DNA from: a virus
Reading direction: 5' to 3' (one strand)
DNA: 64,000 nucleotides
Virus record (IMG/VR): IMGVR_UViG_3300025141_011586
Location: 1-64,000 of that record
In this document: positions 51,072 to 59,915 of the stretch, one piece after another
Numbering within the stretch: position 1 is the first letter of the stretch
Layout: every line of letters starts with the position of its first letter
The notes under the pieces: model-generated
Database searches by the model: none
What the model was told of the DNA's origin: nothing
Seen by the model: the letters and a program-made list of their open reading frames with translations, nothing else
Program-made: the position numbers and the translations under genes

Positions 51072-51994
51072 AAATCCTATTTAGCAGAATGCCAATAGAA
51101 CGTGAAACCCCTTGGGGAGGAGGGAACGTTCATCTCTACCATTTGAATGATTATTTAAAAGAGAAAGGACATGAGGTAGTTCATTATCAGCATGTATTTG
51201 ATTCCGAGTCAGGGAAGTTGGAAACGGATTTATGTTACATAACTGATCCGAGGCAGGCTGATCACATTTATGATATAGCAGAAAAATATGGTACTCCTAT
51301 CATTCAGAGAGTAGGGGACTTAGGTACTCACGGGAAACCTGAGATATTAGATATCTTGAAGAGGCGAGAAAATCAGATAGATCTCTTCATCTTCCCCAGT
51401 GCCTGGGCTAGAGATTACGCTTTGCAGGCAGGACTTGTCCCATCCGATTCCAGAATTATTCCAAACGCAGTAGACCCTATTTTTGGAGATAAGCCATTGA
51501 AAGTGGTAACTCATCACTGGTCTGATAATCCTATGAAGGGGGCGGAAATATACTCTCAATTGATTAATGATTGTGATGATCTCAATGTGGAATTTACTTA
51601 CATAGGGAGGCCATGTTTCGAACTTCCTGGAATAAAATCGAAAAATTTTAAATTCATCCCTCCCCAAACGAAAGGGGCTTTGAATACGGAACTGAGAAGG
51701 CATGATTTTTATCTCACAGCTTCCCTGCAAGAGGCTGGGGCTAATCACGTTCTTGAAGCTGTGGCCTGTGGACTCCCCGTTTACTACCATTCCGATGGTG
51801 GGTCTATACCAGAGTACTGTTCTGGGAGAGGCATTCCTTACTATTCTTATAATGAGCTTAAGAATTTTTTAAAGCCTAGATCCACAGTAGACGATATGTG
51901 CAGAGCCTACTATGACGTATTTAATAAGGTAGCACTGTTTAAAGATTTTAGCGATGATCTAGACTCGACTGGGATCAAAAGCTCCATGCTCTAG
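51068..51994 (+). CDS. Glycosyltransferase family 4
   Basis: 308 residues. RETPWGGGNVHLYHLNDYLK at the N-terminus, FPSAWARDYALQAG, RIIPNAVDPIFG, VTHHWSDNPMKGAEIYSQL and TASLQEAGANHVLEAVACGL then PVYYHSDGGSIPEYC follow GT4 order, the Glu pair in EAGANHVLEA being the donor site. Starts inside the previous gene. Confidence 0.82.
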   Translation: MKILFSRMPIERETPWGGGNVHLYHLNDYLKEKGHEVVHYQHVFDSESGKLETDLCYITDPRQADHIYDIAEKYGTPIIQRVGDLGTHGKPEILDILKRRENQIDLFIFPSAWARDYALQAGLVPSDSRIIPNAVDPIFGDKPLKVVTHHWSDNPMKGAEIYSQLINDCDDLNVEFTYIGRPCFELPGIKSKNFKFIPPQTKGALNTELRRHDFYLTASLQEAGANHVLEAVACGLPVYYHSDGGSIPEYCSGRGIPYYSYNELKNFLKPRSTVDDMCRAYYDVFNKVALFKDFSDDLDSTGIKSSML

Positions 51995-51998
51995 ATAA

Positions 51999-52676
51999 AT
52001 GCGTATTCAAATAGGTATTGATGATCTTAGTCCTCGCCCCACTCAGAGCTTAGAGCTATGGGAGAATGTACAGACGTTGTTGGACCGAGGATTGAAGGTA
52101 GATCTCTTTGTTACCTTTGCTATGAAAAGGGACTGGGATGGACCTTATCTGCTAACTGATTATCCCGAATTCGTAGAGTCCCTGAGATCTATATCTGAAT
52201 TATCTGGGGTCGCACTCAATGTGCACGGATATAAGCACAGTTGGGGCTCAAATAATAATGACGAGTTTTTATATGCTCCTAAAGATGTTTTGGCAGAGAG
52301 GCTGGATAACATTGATAGGATAATAAAAGAGACTGACCTACCATTTACGAAAGTATTCCGTCCACCAGCCTGGAAAATATCTAGGGATGGAGTTGATCTT
52401 TTAATACAACATGGCTACACTCATTTATCTTTGATTAGAGGGCGTACAGGAAATTCTTATTATTCTAAAATATATGATGTTTTAGACTTATCCAAACTTA
52501 AAGTTCATCACTGCGATAGTGCTCCTCCACATTACCCTTTAGGAGAAGGAGACATAGCCGCGACTTACCACTTCTCAACTTTCCTAGATAACGCAATATC
52601 CAAAGAGAATTGTGATCAACTATTATCTCATATAGGAGATAAAGAAATATCTCCTTACTGGATAAAGGAGACTTAG
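51999..52676 (+). CDS. Polysaccharide deacetylase-fold enzyme
   Basis: 225 residues. IGIDDLSPRP (Asp8, Asp9), NVHGYKHSWGS and VFRPPAWKIS correspond to the three NodB-type motifs: the Asp pair, the metal-binding His pair, and the RPP strand. It may remove an N- or O-acyl group from a glycan. Shorter at the C-terminus than bacterial chitin deacetylases. Confidence 0.72.
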   Translation: MRIQIGIDDLSPRPTQSLELWENVQTLLDRGLKVDLFVTFAMKRDWDGPYLLTDYPEFVESLRSISELSGVALNVHGYKHSWGSNNNDEFLYAPKDVLAERLDNIDRIIKETDLPFTKVFRPPAWKISRDGVDLLIQHGYTHLSLIRGRTGNSYYSKIYDVLDLSKLKVHHCDSAPPHYPLGEGDIAATYHFSTFLDNAISKENCDQLLSHIGDKEISPYWIKET

Positions 52677-52677
52677 C

Positions 52678-53331
52678 ATGGGAAAAAGCGATGGGTTAAT
52701 TGTTCCAACCTATAAAGCGTTACTGAAGCCAGTACCAGTAGTAACATGGGACATAAAGAATGAGGGATTTAGACAAGAGAGAGTGCCTGGGACTACAGCC
52801 TTGTTAGGTTTTTCTGAGTGTTCCTGGGTCGGGGGAGATTGCTACGATTTGTCACTCAAGAATTGGAATATAAACAGCGAGTGGGAACTGGATAAGAAAT
52901 ATGATCGAATAATTTCTACAAGGTGTCCGTATTTCTGTAAAGACCCAGAAGACTTTGTTGACAGGGTTTATGCTAATCTCAAGCCAGGGGGAACCTTTTT
53001 ACTGGATTGGGGGTTAGGAGATCACTGGAGGTTTGACGATTATAAGGTAGGCTGGGTGAAGAATGGTGAGCATGAATTTGCGTATGAGAACGACAATCAC
53101 TTGTGGTCTACGGTCTGGGACGATTCCTTTCTGGAGGATTCCAATTTTATAACTTTTCAGAACAATGTTAAGAAGTTTGGGTATACTGATGTTAAAAAGG
53201 CAATTCAGGAGGAGGTCCCCAAAATACTGCCGTTAAAGTATTTTGAGAGGTACTTTACTTTTCAGACACAACTTAGGGCTCTGTGGGATGGTCGCCCTCA
53301 ACTCTATATTATGGTTTTCGGGGTAAAGTGA
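52678..53331 (+). CDS. Putative SAM-dependent methyltransferase
   Basis: 217 residues. ALLGFSECSWVGGDCYDLSL, KYDRIISTRCPYFCKDPEDF, then RVYANLKPGGTFLLDWGLGD gives the class I methyltransferase layout (motif I region degenerate, then the NLKPGG motif). A modified or inactive binding site is possible because the GxGxG motif is not clean. Sits between a deacetylase and a GT-B enzyme in the cluster. Confidence 0.65.
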   Translation: MGKSDGLIVPTYKALLKPVPVVTWDIKNEGFRQERVPGTTALLGFSECSWVGGDCYDLSLKNWNINSEWELDKKYDRIISTRCPYFCKDPEDFVDRVYANLKPGGTFLLDWGLGDHWRFDDYKVGWVKNGEHEFAYENDNHLWSTVWDDSFLEDSNFITFQNNVKKFGYTDVKKAIQEEVPKILPLKYFERYFTFQTQLRALWDGRPQLYIMVFGVK

Positions 53332-54195
53332 ATGAAGATTGTATTCCCAGTGCCTGAGTGTACATTCTTGAGATATTTTGTACCTTTAGCTGCTGAGGCT
53401 AAGAAGAGAGGGCATGAGGTTGTGTTCAGATTTTCCTCATCGGGCAAGTATAACTGCCCTCGCCTATCCCATAATTATAAGCAGTGTAAAGAGATCATAG
53501 AGAAGTATGGTTTTGTGGAGGACGATAATGTAATAGGAGATATCTGTTTTGTCATAGAAGGCATCGGGAGGAATCTTGCTTGCGTCAGATACTCTCTTAC
53601 CTATATGACTGATTTCATGTTCTTAATGGATGACTACGAACTTGACGTAGATCATATAGTCATGCCGTCCGAATATTTCGCAAAGAAGTTTAACAAGGTG
53701 AGTCCCAAAAATTTGTATCTAGGGAGCCCAAAGTATGATGTTGAGCTTAATTCACAGGACATCTTTGAAAAGTATTCGTTGGATAAAGACAAAAGATATG
53801 CGCTGATTATCTACCCTAGATCCCGAGATTTGGGGAAATTTGATATAGAGAAAATATGTAAAGAGTTACAGGAAGATAACTTCGTTCCTATTATAAAGAC
53901 GAGAGGTAAGGATCCGATAAGGGCTATACCTGACGTAAGAGGGTTTTCTGATGAGTCCTGGTTCCCCCATACTACGATGGAATTAATTCATATATCTGAC
54001 AGAATAATTAACACTGGTTCTACCATGATAAAAGAAGCAGTCATGCTGGACAAGGGCGATGCTGTAGTAAACTATAATATAAAGCCTTTTACCTTGCTGG
54101 AAGAGCTTTACGAAAACGGCGCAAAGCAAAAGTATATGCCACATACCAATGCAAGTAAAAACATCATAGATCATATGGAAGAAAATTACACATGA
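53332..54195 (+). CDS. GT-B enzyme, CDP-glycerol transferase / 2-epimerase-like
   Basis: 287 residues. VPECTFLRYFVPLAAEAKKR begins a GT-B acceptor domain; IYPRSRDLGKFDIEKICKEL, PIIKTRGKDPIRAIPDV and INTGSTMIKEAVMLDKGDAV form a donor domain resembling CDP-glycerol glycerophosphotransferases and hydrolysing UDP-GlcNAc 2-epimerases. As it directly precedes NeuA- and NeuB-like genes, a 2-epimerase role (the step before NeuB) is an attractive but unproven idea. ATG follows the previous stop and overlaps the next gene. Confidence 0.5.
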   Translation: MKIVFPVPECTFLRYFVPLAAEAKKRGHEVVFRFSSSGKYNCPRLSHNYKQCKEIIEKYGFVEDDNVIGDICFVIEGIGRNLACVRYSLTYMTDFMFLMDDYELDVDHIVMPSEYFAKKFNKVSPKNLYLGSPKYDVELNSQDIFEKYSLDKDKRYALIIYPRSRDLGKFDIEKICKELQEDNFVPIIKTRGKDPIRAIPDVRGFSDESWFPHTTMELIHISDRIINTGSTMIKEAVMLDKGDAVVNYNIKPFTLLEELYENGAKQKYMPHTNASKNIIDHMEENYT

Positions 54196-54761
54196 AAGTT
54201 GTAGCAATAATACCAGCAAGAGGCGGCAGTAAAAGACTGCTTCGAAAAAATATAGCACCGATATTTAATAGGCCTATGATGTTTTGGGCCTTGCAAGCCT
54301 GTTGGGGCTCTGCTTATAAAATTGAGCCCTGGGTCAGCACTGAGGATGAGGAAATTGTAAAAGTAGCAGCAGGCTATAGAGCTAAGGTTCACCATAGATC
54401 CCCTGATTTGGCTACGGACGATGTTTACAAGCAGGCTGTAATAAGGTCCGCAGCAAGGGACATCTTGGAGTCCGAAGAGGGTGAGCCTGATATTTGGGTC
54501 TCCCTCCAGCCTAACTCCCCAGAAATAAAAAGCCACCATCTAGATGAGGCAATAGACACTTTACTAGAGGCTAAGAGGGATGAGATATTTAGCGTGGATT
54601 TTAATTTGATGCAGAATGCTGCTTTCAGGGTTTTCAGGGGAGATTATGTTTTTCAAAAAGACCTGAGCACTAACTGTGGCGCATACATTTGTGACATAAA
54701 AGATGTACATACTCAGGAAGATATAGATTCTATAGAACAGAGCAGATATAGTAAGTTGTGA
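54192..54761 (+). CDS. CMP-nonulosonate (sialic acid) cytidylyltransferase, NeuA-like
   Basis: 189 residues. IIPARGGSKRLLRKNI is the CTP-binding signature of the NeuA/KdsB group; WVSTEDEEIVKVA, VHHRSPDLATDD and VSLQPNSPEIKSHHLDEAID follow NeuA closely. The enzyme activates a nonulosonic acid as its CMP derivative. It is somewhat short (NeuA catalytic domains about 220). Overlaps both neighbours by 4 bp. Confidence 0.8.
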   Translation: MKVVAIIPARGGSKRLLRKNIAPIFNRPMMFWALQACWGSAYKIEPWVSTEDEEIVKVAAGYRAKVHHRSPDLATDDVYKQAVIRSAARDILESEEGEPDIWVSLQPNSPEIKSHHLDEAIDTLLEAKRDEIFSVDFNLMQNAAFRVFRGDYVFQKDLSTNCGAYICDIKDVHTQEDIDSIEQSRYSKL

Positions 54762-55513
54762 AGAAGGTATACTTTATAGACTGCGGTGCGAATATAGGCC
54801 AAAGTAACATGAAAAATATTTATATTATAAGTGAGTTGTGCGGTCAGTGGGGCGGTTCAATGGAGAAAGCCAAAACCATGATTGACCAGTCTAAAGAGGG
54901 AGGTGCTGACGCTGTGAAGGTTCAGCTCTGGGATACCTGGAAGCTCCCTGGGGATGATCGTGGGAAATGGGAGTATCTCTCCATGAGCAAGGACCAGCTT
55001 ATAGAGTTGATGAGCTACGCTTACAAAAAAGGAATTGTTCTCTTTGCCTCACCCTTCGACGAAGAGAGGTTTGGCTGGACAATAGATGTCGATCTAGAGG
55101 TGAATAAGATTGCAAGCTCAATGTTAGAGTGGGATAAACCTTTATGTGATAAGATGGTAGAGAGTAGGGTTAAGACCTATTGCTCTTTGGGAAAGTGGAG
55201 TCGCCAAGACCCATTGCCCTACACCCAGGACAACGTTATTTACATGCACTGTCTGCCTTTCTACCCACACTCTCACAAAGTAGCCATGGAAAATATGCCG
55301 TGGAAGTTTTCTGATCCTATCACAGGGTATAGTGATCATTCTATAGGCATTGAATCAGCTAAGGAGGCGATCAAGAGAGGAGCTACGACTATCGAGAAGC
55401 ATTTCACTCTTGACCATAAGTTACAAAGCCCCACAGAGAGTGCTCATGCATGTTCTATGAATCTCGAACAGTTAAAAGAGCTTAGAGAGTTTTGTGATGA
55501 TAGAGACACCTAG
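54758..55513 (+). CDS. Nonulosonic acid synthase, NeuB-like, without SAF domain
   Basis: 251 residues from a GTG, or 234 from the ATG at 54809 (MKNIYIISELCGQWGG), which is where NeuB proteins normally begin. GGADAVKVQLWDTWKLPG, GIVLFASPFDEERFG, NKIASSMLEWDKPLC, GYSDHSIGIESAKEAIKRGA and TTIEKHFTLDH are NeuB barrel motifs; it would condense phosphoenolpyruvate with an N-acyl hexosamine. The C-terminal SAF domain of typical 340-350-residue NeuB is missing. The extra 17 residues (KKVYFIDCGANIGQS) look like the start of a FkbM-type methyltransferase, so the 5' end may be a recombination scar. Confidence 0.78.
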   Translation: MKKVYFIDCGANIGQSNMKNIYIISELCGQWGGSMEKAKTMIDQSKEGGADAVKVQLWDTWKLPGDDRGKWEYLSMSKDQLIELMSYAYKKGIVLFASPFDEERFGWTIDVDLEVNKIASSMLEWDKPLCDKMVESRVKTYCSLGKWSRQDPLPYTQDNVIYMHCLPFYPHSHKVAMENMPWKFSDPITGYSDHSIGIESAKEAIKRGATTIEKHFTLDHKLQSPTESAHACSMNLEQLKELREFCDDRDT

Positions 55514-56207
55514 AAAAGTTTTAGTTTTTGCGGCTCACCAAGATGATGAGACCATTGGTTGTGGGGCTACATTAAAGAAGTGGTCTTTACAGGGGTCAAA
55601 GGTAAAAGTAGTCTTTATGACTAATGGATCTCCGAATCCTATAAAAAACCAGCCTCCGAGGGAGATAACTAAGGGGGCTCATAACCCATTCCTTCGCATG
55701 AAAGAGGCTCATCTTGCAACCAAACTTTTAGGGGTTAATGACGTAGAAACTTTTTTAGATAGTTCGACCCAGTGCCTGCGAAACGATCAGTTAATGTTAC
55801 ATAGAGTGATTAAGATCATTAGAGGGTTTCAACCAGACCTAGTTCTTACTCATTGTGATATTGATAAGCATAGAGATCATAAGAGTGCATTTAATATTGT
55901 TAAAGAAGCTTGCTGGAAAGCTCAAGAAGATCTTCATCCAGAGCTAGGCTCTCAGTGGAGAGTGAGTGATATTTGGGCTTTTGAAGTCTCTGACCTTTTA
56001 CCTGAAGTAGATTTTGTTGTGGACGTAACAGAAACTTTTAAGTTCAAGAAAGAAGCGTATCGAAAGTATATTTCTCAGCATAAATTGTTATCTAGTATGC
56101 ATGATCACATAGATGGCCTTTCCAAGGTGAGGGGATCGATGATAGGGAAGGGAAAAAGAGGGGAAGCTTTTACCAGACTATCTTGTAGTCCTATTATTAT
56201 ATCGTGA
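55494..56207 (+). CDS. PIG-L/LmbE family N-deacetylase
   Basis: 237 residues; start either GTG at 55494 or ATG at 55497. FAAHQDDETIGCGATLKKW is the zinc-binding AHPDDE motif (with Gln for Pro), and HCDIDKHRDHKSAFN supplies the later His ligands. Family members remove acetyl groups from N-acetyl sugars. In combination with the following formyltransferase it could exchange an N-acetyl for an N-formyl group. The start overlaps the NeuB-like gene by 20 bp. Confidence 0.82.
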   Translation: MMIETPRKVLVFAAHQDDETIGCGATLKKWSLQGSKVKVVFMTNGSPNPIKNQPPREITKGAHNPFLRMKEAHLATKLLGVNDVETFLDSSTQCLRNDQLMLHRVIKIIRGFQPDLVLTHCDIDKHRDHKSAFNIVKEACWKAQEDLHPELGSQWRVSDIWAFEVSDLLPEVDFVVDVTETFKFKKEAYRKYISQHKLLSSMHDHIDGLSKVRGSMIGKGKRGEAFTRLSCSPIIIS

Positions 56208-56851
56208 AAGATAAATCTGTTGTTCTGATAACGTCCTCTGCCCCAAGACATCAATTTTTTGTGGAAACTATGTCTGAGAGGCTTGACGTAAGACTGGTTA
56301 TTTCCGAGGAAGGGGCTGTGAATACTGAGGACGTGGTTAATCTTATTAAGGATGTGGACCCAGACATTATTTTTACATTTGGATGTAATCTCTTGAAAGG
56401 GAACATCTATAAAATTCCTAAATTAGGCTGCGTGAATATACACACAGGGTTGGTTCAGAATTACAGAGGGGTTGATAGTAGCTTTTGGGCGATGCATGAC
56501 CGTAAGCCTGAAGCGGTTGGATTTACTCTACATTTTGTTGATGACTCTATCGATGCTGGTGACGTTATTTTTCAGGAAAGGCCAAAGCTATCTAGAGCAG
56601 ACAGTTTGGATGATGTATTCTTAAAGACCTGTAAGGAAGCGATTGAATCTTTGGCGCGGAAAGCCCCTGAAATAATGGAGGGAGTGGCCCCTGCCAAGCT
56701 CGCTAGGAGAGGGAAGTTATATCAATCGAAAGACATGAGCCTTGAAATAAAAACGAAGGTTGAAAAGATGCTACCAGATGTGTTATCGGGATACCTCGAT
56801 AACAAACAAGAACGAGATAAGGAGATTGAGTTAATATCATGCTTGACGTAA
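56204..56851 (+). CDS. Sugar formyltransferase (Met-tRNA formyltransferase fold)
   Basis: 215 residues, GTG start overlapping the previous stop. IFTFGCNLLKGNIYKIPKLG, NIHTGLVQNYRG and FVDDSIDAGDVIFQE contain the Asn, His and Asp (N-x-H ... D) catalytic set of 10-formyl-tetrahydrofolate-dependent formyltransferases. No tRNA-binding C-terminal domain is present, and the sugar cluster setting favours N-formylation of an amino sugar. The C-terminus is Lys-rich and helical. Confidence 0.78.
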   Translation: MKDKSVVLITSSAPRHQFFVETMSERLDVRLVISEEGAVNTEDVVNLIKDVDPDIIFTFGCNLLKGNIYKIPKLGCVNIHTGLVQNYRGVDSSFWAMHDRKPEAVGFTLHFVDDSIDAGDVIFQERPKLSRADSLDDVFLKTCKEAIESLARKAPEIMEGVAPAKLARRGKLYQSKDMSLEIKTKVEKMLPDVLSGYLDNKQERDKEIELISCLT

Positions 56852-57696
56852 TTTTATGCACTTACAACTCAGAAGATACGATAAAAGATTGTGTTGATTC
56901 TATTTTGGGTCAAACGTTTAGTGATTTTAATTTGTACGTTTTTGACGATAACAGCAAGGATGGGACGGTGGAGTTGTTGCGAGAGTTTAACGACGATAGG
57001 ATAACCCTCATCTCCTCCGAGGATAACGTTGGAACATACGCTGCGAAAAATTTTGTATTTAAGAATTTTTGCAAGTCTCAGTATATTGCCTTACATGATG
57101 CAGATGACACTAGCGAAAAAGACAGATTTGAGTCGCAGATTAATTTTATGAAGAGTTGGGGTATTCAGTGCTTGGGGACCTGTGTCACCGAATTTTGGGA
57201 AAATGGGTCCATGCCGCATACCATATCGTTAGTTGAGGAGTTAGGGTTGGGGGAAAATGAAAGGAAGAATATATACCCAAATATGATTACGAAGGAGTCC
57301 TTGGGAGAGCTAAAGGGGGCTCTGTCTCCCAGCGGGACATATGAAAACTACGTCAATTTTAAATTTTGTATGAACGGTTCTGTTATGTTTAATAGGTTTT
57401 TGTTAGAAGACTTAGGTGGGTGGGACGGGCATGCTAGAGTAGGCGGAGATACTGATATTTTTATACGGTCTTTAGCGATTGCGAATGTCTACAACCTACA
57501 ACAGTTCCTGTATAATCGTCGCTTTCATAAAAGCTCTCTAACTGCGTCAAAAGATTGGGGAATAGGGTCCAAACGTAGGAGAAAATACAACCTGAACAGG
57601 GCCGAGGTTATAGAATCAGTTTTAGAGGGAAAGACTGTTGTTAGGGATTTCTATTACCCTGAGTTTAAACACAAAGTTATAAAATGTGTGGATTGA
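56839..57696 (+). CDS. Glycosyltransferase family 2
   Basis: 285 residues. VILCTYNSEDTIKDCVDSIL, VFDDNSKDGTVELLREF and IALHDADDTSEKDRFESQIN are GT2 motifs (DADD as DxD), and GGWDGHARVGGDTDIFIRSL is the later acceptor-side motif. Overlaps the formyltransferase and the amidotransferase genes by 13 bp each. Confidence 0.85.
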   Translation: MLDVILCTYNSEDTIKDCVDSILGQTFSDFNLYVFDDNSKDGTVELLREFNDDRITLISSEDNVGTYAAKNFVFKNFCKSQYIALHDADDTSEKDRFESQINFMKSWGIQCLGTCVTEFWENGSMPHTISLVEELGLGENERKNIYPNMITKESLGELKGALSPSGTYENYVNFKFCMNGSVMFNRFLLEDLGGWDGHARVGGDTDIFIRSLAIANVYNLQQFLYNRRFHKSSLTASKDWGIGSKRRRKYNLNRAEVIESVLEGKTVVRDFYYPEFKHKVIKCVD

Positions 57697-59300
57697 TAGG
57701 ATCTACAGGTCCAAAGGTCAGTAGGACCACATTAAATGATATCCACCACAGAGGGCCAGATTCCCGAGGCTTGTTCTGCGACGAAAATATCTCCATGGGA
57801 CACACTAGGTTGGAGGTCATAGATCCAGAAAATGGCTCACAGCCCAGGGTATCTGAGGAAGTCGTTTTAGTATTCAATGGGGAAATTTATAATTACTTAG
57901 AGCTAAGATGTAACCAAGAGAAGTCTGATACCGAGGTGCTATTACAGTACTATCGAAAGCACGGGATAGAGAAAACTTTAAAAGATATAAATGGGATGTT
58001 CTCTTTTGCCTTATATGATAAGAGGAAGGGCAAACTATTTCTCGTCCGAGACCGCATTGGTATAAAGCCTATGCACTATTTCCACAGAGATGGTGAGTTA
58101 GTGTTTTGTTCTGAGATAGAGCCTATTAAAAATTTGGTGGGTTTAGAAAAATTGTCGATTGACAAGTTGGCTGTTTCTATATTTTTCAGTTTGTATTACA
58201 TCCCGTCTCCTCTGACCATATGGAAAGAAATACGGAGCCTGAGACCAGGGCACTATGTGGAGTATGATATAAGCTCTGATAGTTTTTGTGATAAAGAGTA
58301 TTGGAGCTTGCCTCGCCCTACAAAAAATAAACAAAGCCTCGATGACTTGGAAAACCTATTAAGCCATTCTGTAAGATTGCGAACTCGCAGTGATGTGCCG
58401 TATGGGGCGTACCTTTCAGGAGGGGTAGATTCATCGTTGATCGTGAAGTGTATGTCAGACTTGGATGAAGGTGTTTCAACTTTTACAGCACAGATAAATG
58501 ATGAGGAGTTGGATGAGAGTTCATACGCCGCTTACGTAGCGTCCGCGTGTGAAACGGATCATACTAACCTGGAAGTAAACTATGGAGATATAACTTTAAA
58601 TTTCCTAAGAAAGATCAGTGCTAACTTTGGGCAACCGTTCGCAGATTCCTCAATCATACCTACCTATCTCATCTCTAAAAAGATTTCTGAAAATGTCACA
58701 GTTGCGTTGGGGGGAGATGGTGCAGACGAGTTATTTTGTGGGTATGATAAGTATAGCCGTATAGAAGATAAAAATGAGTTCAAGTTTTTTAGGAATGATG
58801 ATTTAAGTTTTTTAAACAAGGGTTATGTCTGCAATAATATTTTATATCTCAACTCCTTGCTTCCTTATTCTGTGGATTCCGACATCGAGTTTATGAGGCT
58901 TTTAGATATACATGTTTTTCTGGAGGGAGACATTCTTCAGAAGGTTGATAGGACCAGTATGGCAAACTCTCTAGAGGTAAGAGTTCCATTTTTAGATCAT
59001 AGAATCGTTGAGCTTTCCAACAATTTAAACTATGATATTTTATACGGGAAGCCAAGAAAGGCTGCGCTGAAGAATATCCTATCTAAGTATTTCCCAGGAG
59101 ATTTCGTAAAGCGACCTAAAATTGGTTTCATGCTCAATATGGGAGGTTGGGTTGATAAGCTCTTCTCCCGAATAAAGTCCTTTAAGGTATTTGAGGACAA
59201 CATATTTGTTAAGGATTTCAACTTTTCTGGCGTGAAAGATAATTATCTTAAATTTGCAATAATCATGTTCTCTTTATGGTATGAGGATGTCTATGCGTAG
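57684..59300 (+). CDS. Asparagine synthase-like glutamine amidotransferase
   Basis: 538 residues. It starts MCGLIGS, so Cys2 is the glutaminase nucleophile after Met removal; HHRGPDSRG and VFNGEIYNY follow. The synthase half has the PP-loop SGGVDSS (245-251) and the GGDGADELFCGY motif. Length matches AsnB (about 550). In surface-sugar clusters such enzymes amidate uronic or nonulosonic acids rather than make asparagine, which is the likely role here. Overlaps both neighbours. Confidence 0.88.
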   Translation: MCGLIGSTGPKVSRTTLNDIHHRGPDSRGLFCDENISMGHTRLEVIDPENGSQPRVSEEVVLVFNGEIYNYLELRCNQEKSDTEVLLQYYRKHGIEKTLKDINGMFSFALYDKRKGKLFLVRDRIGIKPMHYFHRDGELVFCSEIEPIKNLVGLEKLSIDKLAVSIFFSLYYIPSPLTIWKEIRSLRPGHYVEYDISSDSFCDKEYWSLPRPTKNKQSLDDLENLLSHSVRLRTRSDVPYGAYLSGGVDSSLIVKCMSDLDEGVSTFTAQINDEELDESSYAAYVASACETDHTNLEVNYGDITLNFLRKISANFGQPFADSSIIPTYLISKKISENVTVALGGDGADELFCGYDKYSRIEDKNEFKFFRNDDLSFLNKGYVCNNILYLNSLLPYSVDSDIEFMRLLDIHVFLEGDILQKVDRTSMANSLEVRVPFLDHRIVELSNNLNYDILYGKPRKAALKNILSKYFPGDFVKRPKIGFMLNMGGWVDKLFSRIKSFKVFEDNIFVKDFNFSGVKDNYLKFAIIMFSLWYEDVYA

Positions 59301-59913
59301 CCCTGAAGTATCGATCATAGTAACGAATTATAACTACGGAAAGTTTGTGGCGAGGTGTATAAGAAGCTGCTTGGCACAAAAAAACGTTTGCGTGGAAGTC
59401 ATCGTCGTGGATGATAACAGTTCCGATGAGTCTGCGGAGATTTTAGACCCGTTTAAGCAGGATGTTAAATTTATTCGCAACGGGAGAAATCTAGGGGTAG
59501 CAATGTCTGCTAATAGAGGAATAAGAGCAGCCAAATCCCAGTTTGTGATCAGAGTCGATGCGGATGATTTCATATCCAGCGATATGTGCTATTTCATGAA
59601 GACATACCTGGAAGCAAATCACGATGCTTTTTGTGTCTCGTGTGATTATTTTATGGTGGACGAATATGAGAATGTCATCGAGAGGAAATACGCAGAAAAG
59701 GATGATATCTCCTGTGGCATAATGTATCGTAGAGACCTACTTTTAGAGTCAGGAGGATACAACCCTAAGATGAGGCATAAAGAGGAAAAAGAATTGCGAA
59801 AAAGACTAGGGGAATACTATAATATACATCATCTGAGGATTCCTTTTTACAGGTATAGGATGCATAACTTCAATAAAACCAAGAGTAAGGAATACGAGGA
59901 GACCAAGATCTGA
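59281..59913 (+). CDS. Glycosyltransferase family 2, short
   Basis: 210 residues, or 206 from the in-frame ATG at 59293. VSIIVTNYNYGKFVARCIRS, VVDDNSSDESAEIL, RNGRNLGVAMSANRGI and VIRVDADDFISSD are textbook GT2 motifs. It lacks the longer C-terminal part seen in the other GT2 proteins of the cluster. Last enzyme gene of the block; overlaps the amidotransferase by 20 bp. Confidence 0.85.
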   Translation: MRMSMRSPEVSIIVTNYNYGKFVARCIRSCLAQKNVCVEVIVVDDNSSDESAEILDPFKQDVKFIRNGRNLGVAMSANRGIRAAKSQFVIRVDADDFISSDMCYFMKTYLEANHDAFCVSCDYFMVDEYENVIERKYAEKDDISCGIMYRRDLLLESGGYNPKMRHKEEKELRKRLGEYYNIHHLRIPFYRYRMHNFNKTKSKEYEETKI

Positions 59914-59915
59914 CG

